DNA from: Tetrahymena thermophila SB210
Lineage: Eukaryota > Ciliophora > Oligohymenophorea > Hymenostomatida > Tetrahymenidae
Length of the DNA stretch: 64,000 nt
NCBI RefSeq assembly: GCF_000189635.1
Contig: NW_002476407.1
Coordinates: forward strand, 558,001 to 622,000
Reading direction: 5' to 3'
Shown: one piece after another, positions 53,658 to 64,000 of the stretch
Layout of the letters: each line of letters opens with the position of its first letter
How positions within the stretch are numbered: the first letter of the stretch is position 1
Position numbers and translations under genes: made by a program
Notes under the pieces: generated by a model
Seen by the model: the letters and a program-made list of their open reading frames with translations, nothing else
Databases searched by the model: none
What the model was told of the DNA's origin: nothing

Positions 53658-55752
53658 ATGACAAACTCAAAAGAGAAAAAGGCAACTAACAATTGTTTAG
53701 ATTCAAAATAAGCCGCATCAGCTGACTTAGCCAAAAAAACAGTTGATGTTTCAACTTAAACAGACCTTATAGAAAGAGATTATATTCCAATCAAGCAACT
53801 TGCTCTCATGCAAACAGAAAGTGTTGCTTTTCCTTAAATACTTTATCATTAGCACACTCTCTTATAGCTTATTCTATTCCTTATTATGATTTTTGTAGCA
53901 GCATTCTACTACACAAAACCTTAAGGTGAAGATTCTCTACTCCCTAATGCTAAATTGTAATAAACTTTAAAGTTTAGAATTTCAGCTTGATTTTATTTTA
54001 ATTTGCAAGCACTTATTGATTTATTGAAATTATTATATAGGGGTGTCATGTTTGCTATGATTTCTATAGTAATCTATTGTATGATTTACTTGCCTAATAC
54101 AACTATATAGAGACCTCATCCATCTCTTTGGCGTATGCTTTAAGCACTTGGAATGTGTTGGTTGACCGTTGTAGTTTTCGCTCTCTTTTTCGTAATATTA
54201 TTGCATAGTTAAAACTCGTTAGAGTTATCAAAAAATTTACTATTAAAATTTAGAATAGAGATGATATCTAAACTTTCTTGAAGTCTTTTGTCGATCCCGA
54301 ATTAGGACAGCCCTTATAAGACAAGGTAAATATTTAAAAATAAAACTAGCAAGTTAGATAGATGATAGTAATGTAAAAACATTTTAGATTACATAATAAG
54401 TTAAGCTCAATAAAAAATAACAATTAAATTGTTGTTAGGAGATTATGGTGATGAAAGACTAAAAGTTTTTTAGAATAAAATTATATCAAATTTTATTTTA
54501 TTTCTAGTGAAAATTTTAGTAATTCTAAGAATAAACTGAGATATAAATAAATTAGATTTATAAATTTTAAATATCGCCTTAATCAATCAGAGCTTTATCA
54601 AAATTGATATCAAAAATAATCAAAGTGCTTTAAAAAATTACGTATTATCTAATTGATTAGCTAATTAGTTTTATAAAAACATAAATACGAATTTAAAAAT
54701 TTTTATATCAAGAAATTAAATTTTATTTTATTATAAAGAATTTCTCTGAAGATTGTGATATCTATACTCCTGGTAATCCTAAAGGTGATTTCTATAATTT
54801 GACTGATAAGTTGGATGTCTTTTTTGTTGCTCATTTTATAGGCTGGATGGTTAAAATGTTTATTTGCAGAGACTTTAAACTATGCATGATCCAATCAATT
54901 CTTTTTGAATTTTTAGAAATAACTTTCAGACACTGGCTCCCTAACTTCTATGAATGCTGGTGGGATTCTATCATTTTCGATATTATTCTTTGCAACTCTG
55001 GAGGTATCATCGCAGGATGGTGGTTGATGTAGAAATTCGAAATGAAGGAATACAAGTGGTCCTTATCTGAAGCAGGAAAGAAGAAAAAACCCTATTGGAA
55101 AAATGTTAAAGAGCTTTTCATCACTCCAAACCTCGAAAAACATGATTGGAAAGTTTTCTCTTCAAGCCTTAGATTTGCTTCTGTTATTTATTACATGATA
55201 TTTGTAAAATATTTTTAACATTAATTAGAAATGATTTTTATTAAAATTTGTTTGTTTTATCAACAATAGATGAATTTAGTTGATCTCAGTTTCTTCTTTA
55301 ACAAGTTTGTTTTATGGATTAGACCAAGTCACCCTGTTTTATCTTTCAGAACATTTATGATCGGCTTTTTAGCCATCCCTGCTACTCGTGAATACTATGA
55401 ATACATTTCAAATCCGTAAGAATATTGATAAAATTATTAATTTAAATTTAAAATAAATGAAAAAGTTGAATAGATTTTAACTATTATTTTATAAAATAAA
55501 AATAGATAATAAAAGAGACTCGGAGGTATTTGTTGGTTAACATAGGCAATCGTATACTCTGAACTTTTAGTCTTTTTAAAAAATTACAACGGTTAATTTA
55601 TTGAAGCCTTCCCAGACTACATAATTTAAATCTGGGCTGTAATAGTTGGCGTCATTATTGCTATTTTCACTGCTTTGCTTATTAGAGATGTTAAAAAGTG
55701 GTATAAAAATAAGAGAGAAGAAGACTCAAAAGAGAAATTACATGCTGAGTGA
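53658..55752 (+). CDS. Phosphatidylserine synthase (base-exchange type)
   Basis: Six exons (53658-53956, 54041-54191, 54254-54325, 54739-55203, 55270-55415, 55506-55752) give 459 residues, close to the ~450-490 of animal PSS1/PSS2. Reaction: exchange of the head group of phosphatidylcholine or -ethanolamine for serine, in the ER membrane. Seen: a polar N-terminal tail, about eight hydrophobic helices, NRDDIQTFLKSFVDPELGQPL (family FxDPxLG motif), FFVAHFIGWMVK, FRHWLPNFYECWWDSIIFD followed by LCNSGGIIAG (the most conserved family block, with the acidic and Asn residues needed for activity), FRTFMIGFLAIPATREYYEY and RLGGICWLTQAIVYSELLVFL. A charged Lys/Glu C-terminus follows. The third intron (54326-54738) is 413 bp, unusually long here. 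Whether it prefers PC or PE cannot be told. Confidence 0.93.
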
Positions 55753-58659
55753 GTGATTGAAATTCTCTAGCCCTTTAATATTAAAATATTTTCAAATTTT
55801 CCTCTTAACAGAGAAATTCAACATAATTTTTATAATAAATAACTTAAATTAAGATAAATACTTTGAAAAATATTTAAAAAATATGATGAAGCGTATTTAT
55901 TTATCAATCAGTAAGTTATTTTGGTTAAGTCTTAAAAGAATCATAAACCTTTTCTAATAAAAAAACAAATCGATCTATACTATAAAAATAAATTAGTTAA
56001 ATATAAAAATCTATTAAGATTTATTAAAGCTTTTATTAGTAGATCCATATTTCATATTGTAACTTAGTTAGCATCAAAATAAATTAAAGAAATTATCTTA
56101 ATTATTTAATCAATTAATTTCAATTAATATTGGTTATAAACATTTATTAAACTATTTGATTTTGATAGTTTTTACTCGATAATGGTAATAGCTTTAGCTA
56201 ATAAACAGAGGAAAATTCTCAATATAAGAGATTTGTATAATTTTTGATTGATTTTTCTTAATATTTCACAGACCGATCTGATGATGAATTATTCAATAAA
56301 TATTATAAGTCTATTTCAATTGTTAATAATTGATTTGGCTACTTTCTATGAAAATTAATAACACTCTTAAATTACAGAATTTATGTTTCTTTTATTTTTA
56401 CTTAACAATGCCATCGTTTTCCTCAAATTTAAATGCCTTTCTAGCATCAATTAAATTTGCTATTTTACATTTTGCTTTAGATTGGCATTTTTAATTACAA
56501 TCAAGAAGTAGAATTATTTAATAAAAAATATACTCTTTTTTTTGTTTTTTGAAAGGGAATATTTAATTTGTTGAGTTACTTACATTCCCACTTTACTTAT
56601 TTATGCTTCCCAAACATGCTTCTAGAAAATGCTTTTAAAGAAAATAAATGAATTTCTAATAACTTTTTCTTTTAAAAAAAGAGAACAAAGTAAAATTAGA
56701 TATTAACTTAACTAAAGAAAGAGAGATATAATTTTAGTTTCTTACAAGAAAGGATTTTAAAGGTAAGTACTTTGATACAATTTATTTTAACTCTATGATT
56801 AGTATCTATTATTTAATTAAAAAGAAGTAATCAATCTACAAAACAAAAAATTAAATAAAACTTTGTTTTAATTAATGGTTTTTAGAGAACGTAAATCTTT
56901 ATTTGGATGTCTCCTAAATTAAATGCTAAGCCATACAAATTCATAATCATTTAATAGCCTATTAATCGTCAGCTGAATTAAATTCATAAATAATTGCTTA
57001 TTATTATTTCACATACTTTTGTGGCTACAATTATTTATTATGTTTGATCAATTAAAATCATAAAATCCTTCTTTTTATCAAAAAAAAAGTGTTTTATGTT
57101 TAATAAAAATCCAGTAAATATTTTTTCTGAGCCATTACTCGCAATTATCAGTGCATTTTATAGAACGTTTGTAAATTATAAGATTTAAAATTTTATTGTA
57201 TAAAATTAAAAAAAATAATTGCAAGTAACCTAAGATAGATAGATAGATTGACGAAAGTATTAAAAATAAAAAATCAAGTAAATGTATAAAAACTCTAAAA
57301 TGTATGACTTGTTTGAAAGTATATTCTAAATGATGATTATTGTTAGACAAATCTAAATTACATACTTTCTATATAACATTTAATCTACAATGACTCTAGC
57401 TGACTGCAAACGCTCTTAATTATATAAAAATAGATTTAATTCTTTTGAATTTTATTTATCTTAATTGTACCACCCCATGTAATCTTTAGAGAGAATAATA
57501 AAGGCACTATTATTTTAGCCTTCCCTTAAATATATATAATCCCTTTTTTTTCGAATACTAAAATCCTTTGTTATAAATATATTAATTTAACAAGGCATTT
57601 GTTAAGTATATTCATTTCCATTAAGTAAAATACTAATTTTTCTTGAAATAGTTAAGCCCGATTAATCGTAATATCTTATAATGTTAAGTAAGACAATATC
57701 CAAATTTGCTGTAAAGAAAGATCCTTTGAGCACTAACAAATAATAAATAATTCATTCATGATTTATATTTAAACCTCTTTTTTTTACACTCAAAATTCAA
57801 AGATTAGATAATATCAATAATAAATTTGAGTATTAATTCAAATTTAGATTTTATCTACATAAAATGAATATTTATTTGCTTTTTTAAGGATTAGTGATTT
57901 ATAGACTCTTAAAAATTGAACATACATCAAGATTAAATAGCTGCTTTAATCAAGTATTTAGTATTTAATCATAATGACATATAAATTTGATATGATTTAC
58001 TCAAACCACAAATTCATTAAATTTAAAAAATAACAATTTGTTGTTGATAGGAAAGGATAGAAAAAATAACCTAAAAGAATATAATAGGTTCTAAGAGTAC
58101 TGAGTAATAGATATCTAAATTGCAATTAAATGAAATTATAAGGTCTCAATTTTACAGTAAAAAAAATAAACTCATTCTAACAAACAAACAAACAAACAAT
58201 CAATTCTATAAATTTCTCTAAATATTCTTAATTAAAACTGGGGAGAGAATTTTTACAAATACTCAATACAAAATTGATAGATCAACATTCAACTAATTTT
58301 TTTAAAGTAGTATGAAAATCCAACTAAAATCAAAAATTGTATGTTTTTTATGAATTTGAGCTACTTTTAATACATAAATCAATTAATCAGTCAATCTTTA
58401 TTTTTATCAAATAATTTTCTTTAGCTATTTATTATTAATGCAAATAATTAAAAAAAAAAGAAAAAAAAATCAAGTAAGGTTTCTTCAAACAATTCTAATT
58501 TTAAAAATAAAGCAAAAAAAAAAACACAATAATAAATATTTGAGTAGCAAGATATCTAAAAAAAAATAACTAAAAAATATTTGCAACAAATCAAGTTCTA
58601 CATATTTAAATTTGATAATATATTCTTTTAAGAGCACTTTCTTTGATCTTCTAAATTTG
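55753..58659. other. Intergenic spacer, no gene seen
   Basis: About 2.9 kb, AT-rich, with a short GATA run near 57234 and an ACAA run near 58180. Plus- and minus-strand open frames (for example minus 57135-57350) are Ile/Leu/Tyr-rich artefacts of base composition. Confidence 0.55.
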
Positions 58660-59067
58660 ATGGAAAAATCTATTTGCTTTTGTCCAGGTAAATAATTTTA
58701 TTCTTTGATAGCAATCCTATTTACATATTTTAATATCGCATACCTTAACTAACATTATTTTTCGCTTTAAAAAGATAAATTATCAGTTTATGGAGAAAGT
58801 GATCATAAAATTGTGCCTGCTTTGACTGAGGAAGAAGTCCTCATTAACTCATGGCTAGACGAAAAAGGAGTTACTATGGCTGATCCACTCGACCTTATAT
58901 ACGGCTATTTCGAGAAGAAAAAGAGCTAAATCAGATAAAATGTTGACAAAAAAAAACCCTCAAACCTTTGGGAAAGAAGAAAAGAAAAAACAAAGACCTT
59001 TTAATCGCCTATATTGAGTAAGTCAAGCTAATCAAGTGACGATGGTAGTAATGGATTCTTTGAGTGA
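58660..59067 (+). CDS. Small hypothetical protein, 106 residues
   Basis: Two exons (58660-58687, 58775-59067) joined across an 87-bp intron ending AAAAAG; stop TGA 59065-59067. The first exon codes only nine residues plus one base (MEKSICFCP), so the start is plausible but not certain. The body begins with an acidic segment (PALTEEEVLINSWLDEKGVTMADPLDLIYGYFEKKK), likely helical, and passes to a basic, Ser-rich tail (NLWERRKEKTKTFQSPILSK) that looks disordered and ends with acidic and Gly/Ser residues. Base composition is clearly richer in G+C than the flanks, which supports coding. No family recognised; soluble. Confidence 0.6.
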
Positions 59068-62000
59068 GTGAAAGAGCTTCATAATATTTTGAATTGACAA
59101 TTAATATTATAAATAGAAAACTGTCAAAAAGTTCTACATCAAATCATAAATTTCAATATAACTCAAACATTGATTGGAAAGACCTTTTTTCCATTTATTT
59201 TTAACAGAAGTATCAATCAACAAAAAATAACAACTACCTACCTACCTATCTTTAATTTTACAAAACAAAACAAAAAACCAATTAGAAATAATTACTCAAA
59301 TAATTTTACGCATAAGTACTACTAATTAACTAATATTTAACTATCTAACTTAATAATATTCACTGATAAAAATAAAATATCTGCTCTCAACTTAATTTAC
59401 AAGAAATAAACAATCAATTTGATTGAAAAAATATTTTATTTAAAAACAGAAATAAAATACTGAGTTCTTCCTCCTTATTAATAATTCAAAAATAGAAAAC
59501 CGCGCTTGAAATAATTCATTTGATTTGATTTTATTATCAAGCGGATAACCAAGAAATTAATAATGATTTATAATTGCTAATAATCTATAGCCATATAAAT
59601 TCGGTATTTATATCACATAAATTCTGATGTAATCAAAAAATATTATTTCTTAGAACAATATATAAGCGAAGGTCAGCCTATCTGAACATCTATTATCTAT
59701 ATATCTGTCTTTCAATCTATTTATTCGATATTTCTTGATTGATTAGTAAATTAAGGAGTAAATTAATATTTAAAATGAAGATAAATTTTCCTCCCCAAAT
59801 AAAATATTTGTAAACTGAAGTGATACGCAAAAATTATGATATAGGTACTATTTATGATGATATTAAATTTAAATTTCTTTCTGTCTTCTTTCAAGGAATA
59901 AATCAGAATTATATCATTAAAAGCAAAACATACAATCAACTTCACGCCAATCTCCATCAACCAAATAGAACCAGATTTATAAAATAAATATTTAAAACTT
60001 CCAGTCTTAATCAACCAACCAATCAATCAAACAATCACTCACTCATTCGCTGTTCGAGCGACCAACCTTTTATACTTTACTTTATTTCTCTAATGAACTT
60101 AATAAAATTAAAAAGTGAATGAACAATGAGATTTAGAATGTTTAAATCACGAAGAACGAACTCTAATTCATTAATGAACTGTATCACTTTTTGCTAATTG
60201 ATATACATATTTCATTCATTAGAATAAAAATAAAAATAATTCACATATATCAAACAAAAAAAGAACTCCTTTAAATTAATAACCAAAAAAAAAATAAGTA
60301 TTCTATCCTATTTAATTAATTAATTAACTAATAAATAACATAATCAATTTGTCCTCCTTAAAAATCAATTAATTATATTTATTAACCCTTTCTCAATATA
60401 TTTTATAATCATCATGGACCAAGTAGTCTGTGTGAATTAATTAATTTTACTTTAAACAATATCTCCTTTTTGATCCATTTATATTTTATATAGTCTTCCT
60501 CCCTCCCTCTCTTACTAACTTCAATCAAATAAATCAACTTCAAAAACTAAATTAAAAATTTACTCTTTTTACAAATTTTTGATTTGTGGGTGACCAAATA
60601 AATTTAAATATTTGTTTATCATGTATATTAAATAGATATAAAAAAATACCACCAAATAAGGCTCATTGATTGATCGATTGGTGATTTTATTTTTAATTTT
60701 TTTTTTCAATAAAATACCTACAAATTATCAAATCTGCTAATTTTCAAGCTTAAATTCATTTAAATATTTGCATTCAATTCACAACAATTTGCCTATAACA
60801 AAATCTCTTTTAAACTGTTTTAAAGTATAGCAAAAGCAATAAATTTTTACAAATTTTCCTTCAGTACTAGAAGAGAAATTTCGAAATGAAATTATAAAAT
60901 TTCACCTTATAATTTAGAATTATGCTTCTAACTTTAGTCAGTAAAAGCTTTAATTGAACTACTAACGTGAAAATACACAATTTTCATTTTATATATCAGT
61001 TAATTGAACAAAAAAGGATAAATAAGAGGTAATCAAAATATCCACACAAAAAAAAAATAAAAGTGTAAACTAAAAAACAGATAAATAAATAATGAAATTT
61101 AAATACTTTCATATATAATGTGAAGAAAAACTGATAAAAATGAATGTTCATTTAAATTTGTTTAAATAATAAATAGCTTTATTTGTGTTTATATTATTGT
61201 CAATACAAAAATCAAGATATATATTCAAGTTATATAAAAATCTCAAATAAAATTTACATTCAAAGGTTTCTTAATAATAAATTGTAAGCTAAAAAATCAA
61301 AAGATATGTAAATCAAATTAAAATTAATAGGTAAAAAAATCTAAAATTTAAAATACTCAAGCTCTTATATGAAAGTTATTTAAAAAAATATATTTTAGTT
61401 TCAATAACTAAAAAATAAATAGAAAATACATAATCTACCACATTTATAAATCATTTTACAAAATTTACAACTCATTTTCATAGTGAAACAAATAAAAATA
61501 AAATAAAAAAAATAATTTAACCATATATTATTAGAAAAAATGATTATGCTTAGATTATCTTAAACAACATAGTCAGCTTATATTTATTTAAAAAAATCAC
61601 TTCTCAATAAATTAATTTGTTAATATGCTAAATAAATAAATAAATACTTGCTTGCATTTTTCAAACATTGTTTTTTCATTTATTTTGAAAAGATTGATTT
61701 CCTTTTTATCTTCTTTAAACATTTATTAAGTAAAATTATAAATGTTGATTTTTTTTCATTTTTAAATTCTAAATAAAATAAAATTTCACATATTAACTAA
61801 CTAACTAACTATTAGCCATTTAAGCATTAAACAAAAAGTAAGTTAGTTTCTCCATGCCAATAATTTCTAAGATTTTAAAAAGCTATTTCTAATCGATTTA
61901 TATTAAAAATAATCAATTATTAATGGCTCTTTTTTTAATATTTTATAAAAAATCAGTAAATTTAACCAACCAACTTATCTAGCTATAACACTATTTTAAA

Positions 62001-62223
62001 AAATTGTATAAATAAGAAGATAATTAAGCAAACACTTCAACATAAAATCAAATATACCCATGTAACCTTTTTATAATTTATATTTTTAATATTCTTTATA
62101 AAAATAAAAAATTTATTTAAAAAAAAAAATGAAATAGATTAAAAATGTTAAAGAGATTTATATTATTTCAATTTTAATTTTTTTATAATTCTATCTTAAA
62201 TAAACAATAGAAATGAGTATTTT
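59068..62223. other. Long AT-rich spacer before the 5S genes
   Basis: About 3.2 kb with no gene I can support. Two small structured patches stand out: CCGCGCTTGA at about 59500 paired with TCAAGCGG near 59538, and a perfect TCGCT/AGCGA hairpin with a 5-nt loop near 60046-60060. Polypurine and CCTCCCTCCC runs occur near 60495. Confidence 0.5.
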
Positions 62224-62343
62224 GTTATCGGCCATACTAAGGTGAAAACACCGGATCCCATTCGAACTCCGAAGTTAAGCGCCTTAAGGCTGGGTTAGTA
62301 CTAAGGTGGGGGACCGCTTGGGAAGTCCCAGTGTCGATAACCT
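62224..62343 (+). rRNA. 5S ribosomal RNA, copy 1
   Basis: A 120-nt sequence beginning GTTATCGGCCATACTAAGGT and ending GTGTCGATAACCT. The terminal GTTATCG/CGATAAC ends pair as helix I, and the internal box-A/C promoter region (AACTCCGAAGTTAAGCGCC) matches the universal 5S pattern. Transcribed by RNA polymerase III from the internal promoter and terminated at the following T run. The GC-rich block stands out sharply from its AT-rich surroundings. Confidence 0.97.
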
Positions 62344-62348
62344 TTTTT
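62343..62348 (+). terminator. Pol III T-run terminator of 5S copy 1
   Basis: T6 directly after the 5S 3' helix, the standard RNA polymerase III stop on the sense strand. Confidence 0.85.
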
Positions 62349-62464
62349 ATTTTAGAGCTTTTAAATCCTATCTAACTGTATAAAAATATTTTATTTATTA
62401 TTTTTATTTTAAAAATCATCATAAATTATATATATATATATTCATACTTACTCTAATTAATTTT

Positions 62465-62584
62465 GTTATCGGCCATACTAAGGTGAAAACACCGGATCCC
62501 ATTCGAACTCCGAAGTTAAGCGCCTTAAGGCTGGGTTAGTACTAAGGTGGGGGACCGCTTGGGAAGTCCCAGTGTCGATAACCT
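62465..62584 (+). rRNA. 5S ribosomal RNA, copy 2
   Basis: Identical over its 120 nt to copy 1 and in the same orientation, starting 241 bp downstream. The spacer between copies (62349-62464) is unrelated AT-rich DNA apart from ATTTTGTTATCGG-like lead-in bases, so only the gene itself is conserved. Followed by its own T run. Confidence 0.97.
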
Positions 62585-62590
62585 TTTTTT
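62584..62590 (+). terminator. Pol III T-run terminator of 5S copy 2
   Basis: T7 directly after the 5S 3' helix. Confidence 0.85.
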
Positions 62591-64000
62591 ACTTAAATTT
62601 ATTTTAAAAATAGTAATTTTATGAAGCAATTTATTTTAAAATCTTTAAAAAAAGTTTAATATTATAAATTGTAGAATTAATTATAAAACTAAAAAAAATA
62701 AAATTTATCTTCAGAAAGTAAGTATATATGAATATAAACTTCATTCAATATTTATTATTTTCAATAAATAGCTGAATATTAAAAGCTCAATGAATACATT
62801 TATTAAATAAATAGTGTTGACTTTACAATAGCGATATACAAATAATCAAAATATATATATATTTCATATTTAAAATATTTAGTTAGATATAGAAATAATA
62901 TTATTTAGTAAACTAATTAATATATACTACAATAATTTTACAGGAATAACATGCAATATTGAATAGAGTATTTAAAAATTATTTATTTATTAAAGCAGTT
63001 TATAGGAATATCTATCTATTCTTTTTATAAATTAATCCTAAATTAATAATTTATGATTTTTATGAATTAAAGTAAAAAAAAAAACTTTTATTCTCAAAAG
63101 AATTTATGGTTTTTATGAATTAAAGTAAAAAAAACACTTTTATTCTCAAAATAATTTACGGTTTTTATGAATTAAAGTAAAAAAAACACTTTTATTCTCA
63201 AAAGAATTTATGATTTTTATGAATTAAAGTAAAACAAAAGAATTTAACATTTGTTTCTCTTAAAAAAAAATCTGAATTTAATGAAAATAAAAATTAATGC
63301 AACAATTCTAATCAATAACACCAGAATAATTTTTTAGATATTTTATTTAAAAAACAAAGTTATCAGAAATAATTAAATTACTTTCATTACAAATTAGAAA
63401 ATAGAAATTCATTAAAAGCTGAAGAAAATAAATATCAGAATAAAATAAAGACCTAAAATGATCAAATAAGATTACAAAAGAGAGCATATAGATGGATTTA
63501 TTTATTATACCTTAAAAATAAGTACTTTTCTATAGTATTGGAATTCATATAATATCATAGAAGTAAATTACTTTACAAAAATTTATTTAAATTATTTAAA
63601 TTTCATAAAAAAGTAATATTTTGGTGATAGTTTGAATCTATCAATATTATGTTTTGCAGTAGTCTTCTTTTTAAGAAAATTATTACTAATATTACCTTGT
63701 CAAATATTTTTGTGTTATTCGAAGAAAGATAAAATTAAAATTAAAATTATTCTTTATTTAATTTTATCTTTAGAAAAGTTAGCATTTAGTATAAAAAAAG
63801 ATTATATGATTATTAATTTCTTGAATGAGGGGAACTTTCTATTTCTTAAATTATAATATAATTAGTATATGGCTTGGGTTTAGATAGTTTTTGTTCTGAA
63901 TTTACCCGAAGTATAAAATTTAAAAACTATTTTACAGCTACTTCTTCCTCTACTTTTTAGTGCTTTATTTATATGCGAAATTTAAAATGATGCTTATAGT
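62591..64000. other. Distal AT-rich region with tandem repeat
   Basis: No gene supported. Contains the 53-bp tandem repeat at 63051-63240. An open frame at 63632-63856 is Ile/Leu/Phe/Lys-rich and judged to be chance. Confidence 0.55.
63051..63240. repeat. About 53-bp tandem repeat, 3.6 copies
   Basis: Units start at 63051, 63104, 63156 and 63208 (52-53 bp apart). Each reads TTATGATTTTTATGAATTAA then AGTAAAAAAAAC, CTTTTATTCTCAAAAGAAT, with only a few substitutions and A-run length changes between copies, so the expansion is recent. Non-coding. Confidence 0.88.

Noticed and set aside
57135-57350. Minus-strand 71-residue frame
   Set aside because: Ile/Leu/Tyr-rich chance frame crossing a GATA microsatellite.
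59763-60026. Minus-strand 87-residue frame
   Set aside because: Hydrophobic, AT-driven composition, no Gln-codon usage typical of local genes, no splice context.
60008-60030. AACCAACCAATC run as a Tetrahymena chromosome breakage sequence
   Set aside because: It lacks the required AAACCAACCTCTTT core; the similar runs near 31590 and 61960 fail too.

Overview
The window looks like macronuclear DNA of a ciliate, most likely Tetrahymena thermophila. It is very AT-rich, has short GT...AG introns, and all recognisable genes read TAA and TAG as glutamine and stop only at TGA. The actin gene (49919-51049) and the two 5S rRNA genes look like Tetrahymena sequences. Because standard-code ORF calling breaks these genes apart, the models here were built by hand: glutamine at TAA/TAG, TGA as stop, and introns placed so that phases match and family motifs are restored.

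Layout, left to right. 0-17 kb: an intronless choline/ethanolamine kinase (+), a 987-residue secreted TULIP/BPI-like lipid-binding protein (-), a calpain-fold protein that has lost all three catalytic residues (-), and a DDX5/DBP2-type DEAD-box helicase (-). 17-30 kb: a small C2H2 zinc-finger gene (+), an intronless 931-residue leucine-rich membrane protein (-), a dual-specificity-phosphatase-like protein with Ser at the catalytic Cys position and a long Asn/Gln-rich tail (+), a short SAS-6-like centriole protein (-), and, divergent from it, an EF-hand protein (+). 31-46 kb: an intronless leucine-rich protein with a Gln-rich linker (-), an orphan 462-residue protein (-), a DHHC palmitoyltransferase (+), a Golgi pH regulator/GPR89-family channel (-), and a TMX-like membrane thioredoxin with a KKxx ER-retrieval tail (-). 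46-59 kb: a multi-exon leucine-rich-repeat gene (+), actin (-), a phosphatidylserine synthase (+) and a 106-residue orphan (+). 59-64 kb: mostly non-coding AT-rich DNA with two tandem, identical 5S rRNA genes and a small tandem repeat.

There is no operon structure; genes are separated by 0.3-3 kb of AT-rich spacer. Loose themes are lipid and secretory-pathway biology (kinase, TULIP, DHHC, GPHR, TMX, PS synthase), ciliary or cytoskeletal biology (SAS-6-like, EF-hand, actin), and three unrelated-looking leucine-rich genes. The most striking observation is two independent pseudo-enzymes (calpain-like and phosphatase-like) within 15 kb. No mobile element, CRISPR array, tRNA or chromosome-breakage sequence was found.
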